Below, one piece after another: positions 23,344 through 34,523 of a stretch of DNA of 43,938 bases. Both the position numbers and the translations under genes were made by a program. The stretch is taken from NCBI GenBank assembly GCA_018399335.1, contig JAGYNM010000007.1, forward strand, positions 1 to 43,938, in the 5' to 3' direction. The stretch's first letter is position 1. Every line of letters starts with the position of its first letter. The notes beneath the pieces are model-generated. The model worked only from the letters and a program-made list of their open reading frames with translations, did not search any database and was not told where the DNA came from. This DNA comes from Bacteroidales bacterium. Lineage in GTDB: Bacteria; Bacteroidota; Bacteroidia; Bacteroidales; F082.

Positions 23344-24543
23344 CTATCCTTCCAGAATTGCTTTTACGCCTGGAAGTTCTTTACCTTCAATATACTCGAG
23401 CATTGCGCCGCCACCGGTTGAAACATAACTCACCTTATCGGCCAGATCGTATTTGTTTACTGCCGCCACGGAATCGCCTCCACCTACCAGTGAATAGCAT
23501 CCGGAAGCTGTGGCCTTGGCAATGGCATGCGCAATACTGCTGGTGCCTTTTGCAAAATTAGAAAACTCAAACACTCCCATCGGGCCGTTCCATAAAATGG
23601 TTTTTGAAGCAAGAATCACCTGCGTGAAGGCTTCGATGGTTTCGGGTCCAATATCCAAACCCATCCAGCCATCCGGAATTTCATCAGCGCTGCATTGTTG
23701 CTGTTTGGCCTCATTATCAAACTTATCAGCAATCAAAGTATCGGTTGGGATCAAGAGTTTTACGCCATTGGCTTTGGCTTTTTCAACAGCATTTTTAGCC
23801 GTTTCGAGCAAATCATCTTCAATCAGGGAATTACCAACCGTGCCACCCATTGCCTTGATAAAGGTAAACATCATACCTCCGCCGATAATGAGATTGTCAA
23901 CTTTGTCGAGCAGGTTGTTGATGATTTCGATTTTCCCGGAGACTTTTGCTCCGCCTAAAACAGCCGTAAAAGGTCTTTCGGGATGCTTGGTAACTTTTTC
24001 GAGGTTCGAAACTTCATCCTGCATCAGGTAACCAAAAAGGCTGCTTCCGGGGAAATACTGTGCAATAATAGCTGTGGAAGCATGAGCGCGGTGTGCTGTT
24101 CCAAAAGCATCATTCACATACACATTAGCTAGTAGCGCCAGCTTTTTGGCAAAATTTTCGTCTCCTTTAGTTTCTTCTTTATAAAAACGCAGGTTTTCGA
24201 GCAACAAAACTTCGCCGGGCTTTAGGGCAGCGGATTTTTCAATTGCTTCTTGTCCGATACAATCGTTAGCAAACTGCACTTTTCGTCCAAGTTGCTTTTC
24301 CAGATTCGGGATGAGGTGACGTAGCGAAAAGCGGTCTTCAGGCCCTTCTTTCGGGCGGCCCAGATGCGACATAAAAATCACAGAACCACCGGAGGCTAGG
24401 ATCTTTTCGGCTGTTGGCATGGCAGCACGAATGCGGGTGTCATCAGTAATTTTAAACTTGTCGTCGAGTGGTACGTTGAAATCCACACGCACCAGCACTT
24501 TTTTGTCTTTCAGATTGAATTGATCAATATTCTTCATAATCAT
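23344..24543 (-). CDS. pgk: Phosphoglycerate kinase
   Basis: Intact 399 aa: '[52 protein letters not shown]…', '[16 protein letters not shown]', '[14 protein letters not shown]…[23 protein letters not shown]'. Confidence 0.99.
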   Translation of the reverse strand: MIMKNIDQFNLKDKKVLVRVDFNVPLDDKFKITDDTRIRAAMPTAEKILASGGSVIFMSHLGRPKEGPEDRFSLRHLIPNLEKQLGRKVQFANDCIGQEAIEKSAALKPGEVLLLENLRFYKEETKGDENFAKKLALLANVYVNDAFGTAHRAHASTAIIAQYFPGSSLFGYLMQDEVSNLEKVTKHPERPFTAVLGGAKVSGKIEIINNLLDKVDNLIIGGGMMFTFIKAMGGTVGNSLIEDDLLETAKNAVEKAKANGVKLLIPTDTLIADKFDNEAKQQQCSADEIPDGWMGLDIGPETIEAFTQVILASKTILWNGPMGVFEFSNFAKGTSSIAHAIAKATASGCYSLVGGGDSVAAVNKYDLADKVSYVSTGGGAMLEYIEGKELPGVKAILEG

Positions 24544-26560
24544 TCGGGTATTGTGATAATTTATTTTGGTATTGTATCAGTTTAAAGTCAAGATTTTCAA
24601 TACAAAGATACTGCTCTGCGGCATTCCAAAGGTAAATCCTGAGTTTTATTTCCTGCTTGATATTTTGTGGCAGCTGCATCATTAAAGCAGGCCTTCCAAT
24701 GGTGCTATCTGCCTCAAAAAAAGGCTTAAGATCGAAACTTTCGTAATGCTTCAATCCATCATCAGAACTGGCATCCATCACCAAAAAAAGTTTTTCGGGA
24801 AGGTTTGCAGAAAGTATTTCAGCATTGAAAAAAACACTTACATCTCTTGTTTCCGAATCAAAAACAGTATCTGCCAATGGGAGGAAAGCCTTTTGAAACA
24901 CACTGCAATTATGGCTACTATCCTTTTCAAGCGAAATGTCATTTAGTTTGCGCTGATACATGATATTTTGATTCTCTGCCATCACAAGATTTTCATAAGA
25001 AAGCAAAGCGTCTGGCATTATTTTGCGGTAGAGACCAATTCGTCCGTTGTTAGCTATGGGAAGGAGCCTTCCGGCAATTTCCGGATCATTGCGCAGGATA
25101 TCACTGGCCAAAAACCTGTTTTGAATCGCAATGAAATCAAAATCCCACTCCATCGCCTGTCTTAGGTTTTCCTCTGTAGTATTGATCACTGTGTAGCCAT
25201 TGCGTTCGAGTAGCAAAAGCGGTATGTTAGTAGTGTAGGCATCGAGCACCAAAATTTTGGCATCGGGTGGCACATCAGCTTCGGCTAAAAGTTCTGTGCC
25301 ACCTTCAAAATTGCGCCTTGTAATCTCTGTCCTGTCCCAGCTTTTAAACATATTGCGGGCTGATTGAATGGCATAACTCTGCTTGAGCATCCAGCCATTC
25401 AATGCAAAGGCAATAATCAAAATACCCCATTGAAATGGCTTTTCAATTTTTGACAGCAAACGCAATCCCAATCCCAACAAAATCAATACCGGAAGAAAAA
25501 AACTATCCAGAAAATAATAATCATGTGCCGGAAATTGCCTGGCCATCACTAAAAGATAAAGCCCGGAAGCCGCCAGCCAAAGCAATGCACTAAACCCAAT
25601 GACTTTGTTTGTTTTGTCGCCAAATCCTTTAAATAAGAGCCCTGAGACCGCCACACCAATCCATATCCAGGCAGGTAAAGAAAAATAAGTCAGCTTCCAG
25701 TTTGCCCAACTCATCCGAATCAGTTGAATTGTCTCTGCAACAGCATCAGCCGGCATTAAATCACTGATAAAAAGAGACCCATAAGTAAAACTCAGAAATT
25801 TGTTGTAAACGTGATAAAACCCAACAACTGCTAATGCCGTTAAAAAGCCCGGCAAAACAATCCCAAGCTTCGATTTTTCTTTCCAAAAAATAAGTACAAA
25901 AGCCCCGGCCCAAGCCAGCACTCCCATCACAAATGGTTTCCGTATCAAAGCTGCCAGTGTCAGAAAAATCAGGGCTATCATCAGTGTTTTTATCTTCTCA
26001 TTTCGCAGGTAACGTGCAAAAAAATACAAGGCCGCTAAACTCATAGCTACTGCGCTCGTGCTAGGAATAAAACCATTCAGATAATAGGTAAATACCGGAG
26101 CAGCCAAAGCCAGTAACAAGCCAGAAAGCGATAGTCCATAGTTGACACCAACTTCGCGCAGAAAACGAAACCAAAGGAATAATCCGCTCAATCCAATAAG
26201 TAGCATTAAGGATCGAAAAATCCAGGGTACGGGATGGCCATAAACGCCCATCAGCAGAGCAGCAAGGTATTCGATTATAGGAAAATCAACACTGGTGATG
26301 CCTTGTGGATCAACAACCGGAATAGCAGCTTCGTAGCGAGGCTTGAGGTTGAGCGTGGCAGGATGAAAAAAGTCGTAGCCATTTTCCATAAAACCTACAG
26401 CTAAAGCATAGCGATCACTTTGCGTCCAGGCATGAATATGAGCAGGAAATTGAGATTGGGTGTTTCGAAAAAAGAAAAAAGCCAGCACAAGCAGCACCAA
26501 TGCCGGAAGTAAATATTCCTGAAATTTGCTGAATCTGCCTTGTGTCATAGCCTGAAGCAA
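24524..26560 (-). CDS. Glycosyltransferase family 39-like integral membrane protein
   Basis: 678 aa, many TM segments, N-terminal '[27 protein letters not shown]' (first-loop acidic motif as in PMT/ArnT-like proteins). Confidence 0.7.
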   Translation of the reverse strand: MLQAMTQGRFSKFQEYLLPALVLLVLAFFFFRNTQSQFPAHIHAWTQSDRYALAVGFMENGYDFFHPATLNLKPRYEAAIPVVDPQGITSVDFPIIEYLAALLMGVYGHPVPWIFRSLMLLIGLSGLFLWFRFLREVGVNYGLSLSGLLLALAAPVFTYYLNGFIPSTSAVAMSLAALYFFARYLRNEKIKTLMIALIFLTLAALIRKPFVMGVLAWAGAFVLIFWKEKSKLGIVLPGFLTALAVVGFYHVYNKFLSFTYGSLFISDLMPADAVAETIQLIRMSWANWKLTYFSLPAWIWIGVAVSGLLFKGFGDKTNKVIGFSALLWLAASGLYLLVMARQFPAHDYYFLDSFFLPVLILLGLGLRLLSKIEKPFQWGILIIAFALNGWMLKQSYAIQSARNMFKSWDRTEITRRNFEGGTELLAEADVPPDAKILVLDAYTTNIPLLLLERNGYTVINTTEENLRQAMEWDFDFIAIQNRFLASDILRNDPEIAGRLLPIANNGRIGLYRKIMPDALLSYENLVMAENQNIMYQRKLNDISLEKDSSHNCSVFQKAFLPLADTVFDSETRDVSVFFNAEILSANLPEKLFLVMDASSDDGLKHYESFDLKPFFEADSTIGRPALMMQLPQNIKQEIKLRIYLWNAAEQYLCIENLDFKLIQYQNKLSQYPNDYEEY

Positions 26561-26701
26561 AGGTAATGATTTAGCTGGTTGAATGTGCCTCTCTCATCAC
26601 ACAATTTAAACCACCCTATGGATACAAATTGCCAAAATGCCTATATCGTACAAAGTACATTTCAGCGATATGAAATATGGGTTGTTCGCATAATCATCAG
26701 C

Positions 26702-27175
26702 CTAATCGTGATGATAGGGTTCGCCCTTGATGATAGAAAAAGCGCGATACAGCTGTTCGGCAAACACCAGCCTCACCAGCTGATGCGAAAAGGTCATTGA
26801 CGAGAGAGAAATCAGAAAACGCGCCTGTTGTTTGAACTTATCCGTAAAACCATAGGGGCCACCTATCACAAAAACCAAGCGCTTAACCGATTGCAGCATT
26901 TGTTGTTCCAAAAAAGCAGCAAAGCCCCTTGAATGGTAGTTCTTGCCGTTTTCGTCCAGCAAAACGAGCACATCGCCGGCCTGTAGCTGGGCTTCAATCA
27001 GCTTGGCTTCGGCTTCTTTTTGTTCTGCTTCCGACAGGCGTTTTCGGTTTTTTAAATCCGGAATAACTTTGAATTCAAACGGCAGGTAGCGTTCAATACG
27101 ATCAAAATAAAGCCTCATGCCTTCGTCCAGAAACGACTGGTCAGTTTTTCCAATAACAAGGAGCAGGATTTTCAT
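26702..27175 (-). CDS. rlmH: 23S rRNA (pseudouridine1915-N3)-methyltransferase RlmH
   Basis: 157 aa 'MKILLLVIGKT…YFDRIERYLPFEFKVIPDLK…LLDENGKNYHSRGFAAFLEQ…LVFVIGGPYGFTDKFK…SLSSMTFSHQLVRLVFAEQLYRAFSIIKGEPYHHD'. Confidence 0.98.
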   Translation of the reverse strand: MKILLLVIGKTDQSFLDEGMRLYFDRIERYLPFEFKVIPDLKNRKRLSEAEQKEAEAKLIEAQLQAGDVLVLLDENGKNYHSRGFAAFLEQQMLQSVKRLVFVIGGPYGFTDKFKQQARFLISLSSMTFSHQLVRLVFAEQLYRAFSIIKGEPYHHD

Positions 27176-27195
27176 TTAAATTAAATATAAGGAAC

Positions 27196-28005
27196 TTACA
27201 ATAACCAATCAACTTTTTTCAGACTCCTCAACACTTCTCTTTCAACCTTTTCAAAATCTGGCAAAGCCTGAATTTGATCAGACATTGATTTTACCCAACG
27301 ACCTCGATATTGTGGTAAACGCTGTATCAGTTTTTGTGAAAAATGATCAGGATTAATTGCTCTACTCTCGCATTTTCTCCTGAATTCTTTGCTATACATT
27401 TTGACTTCCATCTGCTGGACTTCCAGCAGGTACCAAATGTCATAAAAATCACGTGGCTGCATTCTTTGCATTACCGATCTCATTTTTTCTACTAATACCT
27501 CTTCCAAAGAATAACAATGAAGTTGATGTGGAATTTGATCAGAATAGGGTACAAGTAATTGCTTTTTCTTCGCTTCAAAAACAAGTTTTTCATTGCCCGA
27601 AATATCTACTTTCACGCTTTTGTGTTTGCCTTGCCCACCGAGAGGTCCAACATAATTTATGTAAAAATTGAAACCCCCATCCTGATGCTCATTTTCCTCC
27701 GTAATTTCCAGAGGTATGTTTGCCTCAGCACTAATGTACTCAAATACCGACTTAAACTTATCTAAAATTTTGTCATTAAGTTCATTATCAAACAGTAAAG
27801 TAAAATCCAGATCTTCAGAAAAACGATACGAATCAAAATACACTTTTTTTAGCAGTGTTCCTCCTTTAAAGATCAAACTGTCAGAGAGAGAATCATGCTG
27901 AGCAATTCCCTGAAGTAACCAGGAAAGTACATAATCCTTCTCTATTTGCTGATCTCTTACTTTCGCTTTTCGTGCGATCTGTTGAATTTCTCCGGGCCTA
28001 ATCAT
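27196..28005 (-). CDS. abiEii: AbiEii/AbiGii-type nucleotidyltransferase toxin
   Basis: 'SDSLIFKGGTLLKKVYFDSYRFSEDLDFTLLF' nucleotidyltransferase signature. Start MIRPGEIQQIARKAKVRDQQIEKDYV at 28005 preferred over listed 28059, giving an ATGA overlap with the upstream gene. Confidence 0.9.
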   Translation of the reverse strand: MIRPGEIQQIARKAKVRDQQIEKDYVLSWLLQGIAQHDSLSDSLIFKGGTLLKKVYFDSYRFSEDLDFTLLFDNELNDKILDKFKSVFEYISAEANIPLEITEENEHQDGGFNFYINYVGPLGGQGKHKSVKVDISGNEKLVFEAKKKQLLVPYSDQIPHQLHCYSLEEVLVEKMRSVMQRMQPRDFYDIWYLLEVQQMEVKMYSKEFRRKCESRAINPDHFSQKLIQRLPQYRGRWVKSMSDQIQALPDFEKVEREVLRSLKKVDWLL

Positions 28006-28823
28006 GTGAATATAGCAGATTGTATTGTTTCTAAATCCAAATTTTGCTGAATGCTCCAACGGCTATGCCATTTACCTTCTTTGGGTAATTCTGTATCAAG
28101 CACTACGTAAGACTTTGATTTCAGATCTTGAAGCATATCCAATATTTCAGTGCCTATTTGGAGTGCTTCCAGCAAAAAACCCAACCTCTTTATAACTGCT
28201 TGCGAATCAAATTTTTTGGCGTAATCTAAAAGTTGCTTAAATCTGATTTTATCTTTCGACAAGTGAATAGCTTTGGCAATTTCAACTATACCACCTGCGT
28301 AATCAGGTTTAAACAAACAGTCGATAAATGTTTTTTCCAGATCAGAACACCAAACTTTGTGATAACTATCTATCCAAACTTTTTGGGCACCAAAAAAATG
28401 TCTTTTGTTGTGATAAATAAATTGAAAGTTGATATCCTTAATTTCAATTTGAGAAGGTCGTATTTGAGTAGCTACAACTATCTGCTCTTTCAACGATGGT
28501 TGGGTGATTAAATTATGTATTTGCATGGCCGAATAATAACCTATGTAATGGGGCACCTCTTTTGTTAAAGCTTCTGCCAACAAATGCCAATCGGGCATAA
28601 AGGCTTGCGGATCTTGTTCATATGGAATCAAATAAAACAAACCCTTTTTCAGGCGCATTAACAAGCCACGCCTTACCATATCACTTAGCAATTCCTTTAA
28701 GGCACTTTCGCTTGAATGTGGAAGTGCTTTTCTGGCTTCATCGTAATCAAAATAATGCTGTTCAATGGCATTGAAATACTTCAACAGTTCACCTGAGCGA
28801 TTTGAAATATTTTTATTTTTCAT
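28002..28823 (-). CDS. abiEi: AbiEi-type antitoxin/transcriptional regulator
   Basis: 'GELLKYFNAIEQHYFDYDEARKALPHSSESALKELLSDMVRRGLLMRLKKGLFYLIP…YIGYYSAMQIHNLITQ…' winged-helix AbiEi N-terminus and C-terminal domain; start MKNKN at 28823 preferred. Confidence 0.88.
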   Translation of the reverse strand: MKNKNISNRSGELLKYFNAIEQHYFDYDEARKALPHSSESALKELLSDMVRRGLLMRLKKGLFYLIPYEQDPQAFMPDWHLLAEALTKEVPHYIGYYSAMQIHNLITQPSLKEQIVVATQIRPSQIEIKDINFQFIYHNKRHFFGAQKVWIDSYHKVWCSDLEKTFIDCLFKPDYAGGIVEIAKAIHLSKDKIRFKQLLDYAKKFDSQAVIKRLGFLLEALQIGTEILDMLQDLKSKSYVVLDTELPKEGKWHSRWSIQQNLDLETIQSAIFT

Positions 28824-29081
28824 ATCAATAAAGTCAGCTAATAACTGACTACAATGATACAAAATATACTAATTGATTAGGTAATGCGTATTAAAAATAA
28901 TCGGAATTTAACTCAAAAAACAGCTTTAATCACACGTGATACTTAGCAAGCTGAGAATAAATATTTTCAATGTAATTCACTTATTATAAAATATTTAAGC
29001 CTGGAAACAGATTTAGCATTTACGAATAAATAAACGATAAAGATTTTTTTCGGCTTAAGTTCATAAAAAACAGATGTCTGC

Positions 29082-29171
29082 TTACTCAAAACAGCTTTTC
29101 GAAGTCAGGTAAGCAATGATTTCTTCAAGATTCAAAACAGCTTCATCCGTCCAAAAAACTTTATAGCCTAT
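29082..29171 (-). pseudogene. Remnant of a RelE/ParE-type toxin (about 28 aa, no start codon, early stop)
   Basis: Minus strand reads ATA-GYKVFWTDEAVLNLEEIIAYLTSKSCFE-stop, overlapping the end of the upstream antitoxin-like ORF; resembles the ParE N-terminal helix region. Confidence 0.6.
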
Positions 29172-29406
29172 ATTTTTTCCAAACATCGCCATGAGACACA
29201 AACCTGCCATTATCAAGGCCATTCAGCCCCCTTTCAATCCCTGCCCGCTGCTCTTGACTTGACTCAGCTCCCCAGTCCCCGGATCCAATTTTTGAATCCA
29301 TTACTGATTTTAGAAACTCAAGCGTATCTTTATCATTAATCCTTGTAAGCCAATTTATTAGTTCTAATTTTATTGCCTCCTGACTCATGCTGCTATTTTT
29401 CTTCAA
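29161..29406 (-). CDS. Small antitoxin-like protein of a type II TA module (81 aa; first 18 nt possibly 5' extension, MSQEAIK alternative start)
   Basis: 'MSQEAIKLELINWLTRINDKDTLEFLKSVMDSK…SSQEQRAGIERGLNGLDNGRFVSHGDVWKKYRL'; acidic/helical N-terminus with a SHxDVWKKY-type C-terminus next to a ParE-like remnant. Confidence 0.6.
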   Translation of the reverse strand: MKKNSSMSQEAIKLELINWLTRINDKDTLEFLKSVMDSKIGSGDWGAESSQEQRAGIERGLNGLDNGRFVSHGDVWKKYRL

Positions 29407-29446
29407 AAATAATATTTATCGTTCACACTGTCAACGAAAGTAAATT

Positions 29447-30287
29447 TCACCTCATTTGTTGCATCAGCACAACCCTGTTGAGTGCTTCCCTGTCGAGATT
29501 TGTAGCAATCTTTTTCCGGTCGCAAAAGTGGAGCAAATCCTGTGTACTCAGATTGCCAACCATTTCGTCAGCAGCGGTTGGGCATCCTCCTAATCCATTG
29601 TGAACCGTTTCGAAGCTACGCACGCCAGCTTCCCAGGCTGCTTCGAGCTTGGCAAAACTCTCTGAAGGCCGTGTGTGCAGATGAAGGCCAAAATCAACCT
29701 CTGGAAAAGCAGGGATCAGAACTTCATAAACCTTGTAAATCGTATCCGGTTTGGCTTCGCCCAGGATATCAGACAAAGGCTGCCGGCGGACGCCAAGCTC
29801 GTAGAGTTTTGCTGCGCCATCAAGAACCATTTGAATGCTCCAGTCGTCGCCATAAGGATTGCCCAAAGCCATCGAAAGGTAAATAACCAGATCTACCCGA
29901 TTTGGAAAAGCCAGTTCGGTAATCTCCGTTACAATTGCCAAAGCTTCCGCTTCAGAAGCATTCAGATTACGTTTCAGAAAGGTGGGCGAAATGGAAAAAG
30001 GATAGGAGAGACATTGCACGCGTTTACATTTCAGGGCTTCTTCCGTGCCTCTTGCTCTTTGACTACCAAAGCCATAATTTCTGGTGGATTTTCGGGCAAA
30101 TCAAGGCCCTTGATCACCTCACGGGTATCGGCCATTTGCGGGATAACCCTTAGCGAAACAAAGCTGCCAACATCTAAAGTGTTAAAACCTACCTTTAGCA
30201 AAGCATTGATATACTGTTGCTTATTGGATGTTGGAATAATTTTTAATGCCTTGCAGCATCACAGGCGGTTTCTGTGATGTGTATCAT
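29447..30287 (-). CDS. Hydroxymethylglutaryl-CoA lyase, N-terminal part frameshifted (about 30020-30275)
   Basis: 'FPFSISPTFLKRNLNASEAEAL', 'LVIYLSMALGNPYGDDW', 'HLHTRPSESFAKLEAAWEAGVRSFETVHNGLGGCPTAADEMVGNLSTQDLL'; N-terminus 'MIHITET…' recoverable from 30287. Confidence 0.88.
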
Positions 30288-30415
30288 GACGGTTGTAGTT
30301 AGCCTGTGCGCAAATTTTTTGAGATAAAGCTGTCAGCTAAAATACTAAATTGAACCACACACCACACGTCCTTTAACAGCTTTTAAGCTTTTTGAAGTAC
30401 TGAAATCATCTTCCG

Positions 30416-31421
30416 CTATTTTCTTCCGGAAAGCGATTTTGGGATGCGACCCTGATGAATGCTCTCGGAGACAGACTTGCGACCTACAATTCTTTCAACC
30501 ATTTTACCTGCTTCCAAATGCGATCAATATCCAGATTGGTTTCTTCTTATCGTCCATCATCACCACCATATCTTCGGTTGTGACAAGCCCAACAGCAGTG
30601 GCTTCGTTGTAGTAATACTTACCAGTACCAGAAACCGGTACACCGTCAACAAAATTAGCCGGCTGTCCGCCAATGCCACCCATGGTTGATTCGTAATTGG
30701 TCATACCAGCCTGCAAAGCCGCCAGCACATTTGCCAGTCCCCAGCCGCGCGTGGTATGCAGATGAACAATATGTTTGGCAGGATCCTGAAATTTATCCAT
30801 CAACATCGAAAAATAGCGGTAAATTCTGTCAGGGGAAGCCGAACCATCGTGATCAGCGTGCTCGATATCTGTAGCACCTACATCAAACCAGCGTTGTGAA
30901 AAATCAACCGCCTTGCTCATTTCAGTTGGCCCTTCGATAGGGCAGCCCCATATGGTGCTTACTGTGCCATTTACTTTCATGCCGGCATCCAATGCCATGG
31001 GAATGTATTTTTCGGCCATTTTAAAATATTCTTCAATTGTGAGTCCGGAATTCTTCATCTGATGCGACTCACTTGTGCTTACCATTAACAAAATCCTGTC
31101 GGGGCCGTAGCCTGCTTTTCGGGCTTCGATGGCGCGTTCAACCGCTTTTTCGCGGATGGTTACGGCTGTAAGTTTTACTTCCGGAAGCAGATGCTGAATC
31201 CGCTTGCTGCCGCGAACCCTTTTAAAAAGCTCGTCAGCATCACTAAACTGGGGCATTCCTTTCGGATTACCAAAATTAGTCAGTTCGAGATGCTTAAAAC
31301 CAGCAAGAATCAATTCTTCGGTAAGCCATAATTTTGCTTCTGTTGGAATAAACTTTTCTTCGTGCTGAAAGCCATCACGCACTGTAATATCTCCGATTGT
31401 AACTTTTTTGGGATAATTCAT
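30416..31421 (-). CDS. HMG-CoA lyase-like/pyruvate carboxyltransferase (PF00682-type) paralogue; one frameshift near 30520
   Basis: 'ITVRDGFQHEEKFIPTEAKLWLTEELILAGFKHLELTNFG', 'HLHTTRGWGLANVLAALQAGMTNYESTMGGIGGQPANF'; C-terminal 'GRKSVSESIHQGRIPKSLSGRK' in another frame. Confidence 0.85.
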
Positions 31422-31734
31422 TGTATTTTAATTTGGGTTAGCAAGCATTGCGTTTTTAATTGTGGCTAAAATATGTAGATTTTTCGATCTGTGCAAAAAG
31501 CAAGATAATTAACAAGATAGAAAGGCTTTTGTTGTTGAAGTTGAAAAGCTAAATGATCAAGTGACAGTTAAAAAAGACTTAGCATGCTAATTTATTTCTA
31601 TTTTTAGCCAGCTAAAAAAATAAGCTATAACTAAATTTATCTTCTATTTTTAAAACAGATGAATTGTCTTACTGAATTATATAGTTGAAGTCCGTTTGCA
31701 GTATAATTGACTTGTTAGGAAACATATAAAATCC

Positions 31735-32765
31735 ATGAAAGAAAACAAATCACAACTAATTATTTACCAGACCGAAAGGGGAGAAACTAAAATTGATGTT
31801 CGGTTTCAGGACGAAACAGTTTGGCTTACGCAAAAATTAATGGCCGAATTGTTTCAAACCTCTGTACCTAATATCAATATGCATTTAAAAAACATTTTTG
31901 AAGAAGGAGAATTGAATGAGCAAGCAACTATTAAGGAATTCTTAATAGTTCAACAAGAAGGCAAAAGAGAGGTAAAACGGAATCAGGTGTTCTATAATCT
32001 GGATGCCATAATATCAGTGGGTTACCGCATTAAATCGCATATTGCAACAAAATTCAGGCAATGGGCCACACAGCATATTAGAGAATTTATTGTCAAAGGC
32101 TTTGTACTGGATGACGACAGACTGAAAAATCCGGATTTGCCTTTCGATTATTTCGAAGAACTCGAAAGACGCATACAGGACATACGTACATCAGAAAAAC
32201 GATTTTACAGAAAAATCACCGATATTTATGCAACAAGCGTTGATTATGACCCAACACTTGATATTAGTATTAATTTCTTTAAAACAGTGCAAAACAAACT
32301 ACATTGGGCAATTACCGGAAAAACAGCCTCGGAAATTATCAGCGAACGAGCAAATTATGAAAAACAAAATATGGGATTAACCAATTGGCGCGGTGATAGA
32401 ATCAGAAAATCAGACATTACAATTGCAAAAAACTACCTGAATGAAGATGAGTTGACCGAGTTGAATAACTTAGTAGAGCAGTATCTGATTTTCGCTCAAG
32501 GTCAGGCTTTAAGGAGAGTACCAATGTATATGAAGGATTGGATTGAAAAATTAAATGGTTTTTAAGCTTAAATGATCGAAATCTTAACCATGCCGGAAGC
32601 ATCTCACACGAATTAGCAAAAGAAAATGCTGAGAACGCATTTAAAAAGTTCATACAAACCCAGCAAAATAAAATCAATGACATTGATTTTGAACAGGTTA
32701 TAGATAATATTGAGAAAAAAGTAAGAAGAAATAAATTAGGATCTACATTAAAGAATCAGGTGTAA
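31735..32765 (+). CDS. RhuM-family protein (virulence RhuM homologue), one T-homopolymer frameshift at about 32560
   Basis: 'IIYQTERGETKIDVRFQDETVWLTQKLMAELFQTSVPNINMHLKNIFEEGEL…YNLDAIISVGYRIKSHIATKFRQWATQHIREFIVKGFVLDD' is the RhuM signature; it continues '…LNDRNLNHAGSISHELAKENAENAFKKF' after the frameshift. Confidence 0.92.
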
Positions 32766-32934
32766 AACAAATTCATTTTTTTAACCGGATACCAATCCTT
32801 CTAAAAACTTCGAACAGATATTTATCCTGCCATTTCCACATTTTTACTTTTACCCTTTGCAGTAAAAATTCCGCTATGTTCTGAGTAGTTTAAATTCAAC
32901 TAAACATAAAACGACCGCTTTGTACGTCTAGTCA

Positions 32935-34516
32935 AGAAATCGACTACCAGCTCAAGCTAAGGTGCAACATAAAGGCCTTTGAAGCCATAATAGAAACCTA
33001 TCGTCAACGTCTGAAACAAGCATTTCGGGCGGAAGTCCGATGCTGTTGAAAAGCATAAATCCCGCAACAAATTGCTTGCCCGAGGCGCATCGACCTTTTG
33101 ATCGACAAAACACCCCATTTATGGAGCTTTCGCCCATGGCAGCATACGAGCTTTATGACAATGGTTTCCCTCTGCCGGAATTGTCACCGGCATTGGCGTG
33201 ATTCATGGGCGCGAAACGATCATCATTGCCAATGATGCTACCGTAAAAAGGCGGCACCCTATATGCAATACACCATCAAAAAACATTTGAGAGCGCAGGA
33301 AATTGCCATGGAAAACGATCTGTATGTGTTTATATGGTCGATTCAGGGAGGGCCTTTTGCCAGAACAGGATACGGTTTCCCTGACAAAAACTGTTTTGGA
33401 CGGTTTTCTACAATCAGGCGCGCATGTCGGCCATGGGAGGGCTGGCACAGGTGGCCATTGTGATGGGAAGTTGCACAGCCGGCGGTGCTTATGTGCCGGC
33501 CATGAGTGACACGAGACCATCATTGTTAAAAATCAAAGAACGATTTTCCTTGGCGGTCCGCCACTCGTAAAAGCTGCTACTGGCGAAGAGGTAACTGCAG
33601 AGGAATTAGGCGGGGCTGATGTACACTGCCATTTCGGGTGTGGCCAAAACCATTTTGCTGAGAACGACACACATGCCATTCAAATCTGCAGAAACATTTT
33701 CAAGCCTGCAGCAAAAGCACTCAAACACTTGATATCATTGAGCCGGAAGAACCGCTTTACGTCCCCCAAAGACTCTATGGCCTTGCACGCTTCGATCTGC
33801 GCAAACAGGTCGATCCCCGCGAAATTATTGCCCGTATCGTGGATGGCTCACGTTTTCAAGAGTTTAAAGCGCGCTATGCCACCACACTGGTAACAGGATT
33901 TGCGCATATCATGGGTTTCCGTGGGTATTGTGCTAATTATGGTGTATTATTTTCCGAATCAGCACTCAAAGCCACGCATTTCGATGAACTGTGTACCTCA
34001 CGCAAGATTCCATTGATTTTTCTAAAATATTACTGGCTTTATGGTAGGCAAGTTTTTGAACAGGGTAGCATTACTGCAAAGACAGGCCAAAATGGTGCAT
34101 GCCGTTTCGAATGCGGAGATATGCCTAAGTTCACGGTTATTTTTGGCGGCTCTTTTGGGGCGAAAACAACTTCACGGCATGGCCGGACGTGCCTTTGGTC
34201 CACGCCTGCTTTTTTATGTGGCCCAACGCAAAAATTTCGGTGATGGGAGGCGAACAGGCTGCTAATGTATTGGCAACCGTTAAGCGGGATCGGCAGAGCC
34301 AAAGGAATCGAGATGACGCAGGAAGAAGTGATACGCTCAAAAAAGCCATACTGGAAAAATACGAACGCGAAGGATCGACTATTTACAGCACGGCAAAAGC
34401 TTTGGGACGACGGCATTATCGATCCCGCTGATACCCGAAAGAAAAATGGCTATGGGAATTGCGCCTCATTGAATAAGCCCTTCCCCGAACAACAATTTGG
34501 TGTCTTCAGAATGTAA
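32935..34516 (+). CDS. Methylcrotonoyl-CoA carboxylase beta (carboxyltransferase) subunit, heavily frameshifted; start approximate
   Basis: Across frames: '[39 protein letters not shown]', '[16 protein letters not shown]', '[40 protein letters not shown]', '[13 protein letters not shown]', terminal 'FGVFRM'. Confidence 0.88.
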
Positions 34517-34523
34517 AAAGCAT

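Noticed and set aside
23510-24031. 173-aa plus-strand ORF inside pgk
   Set aside because: Antisense shadow of intact pgk; no independent support.
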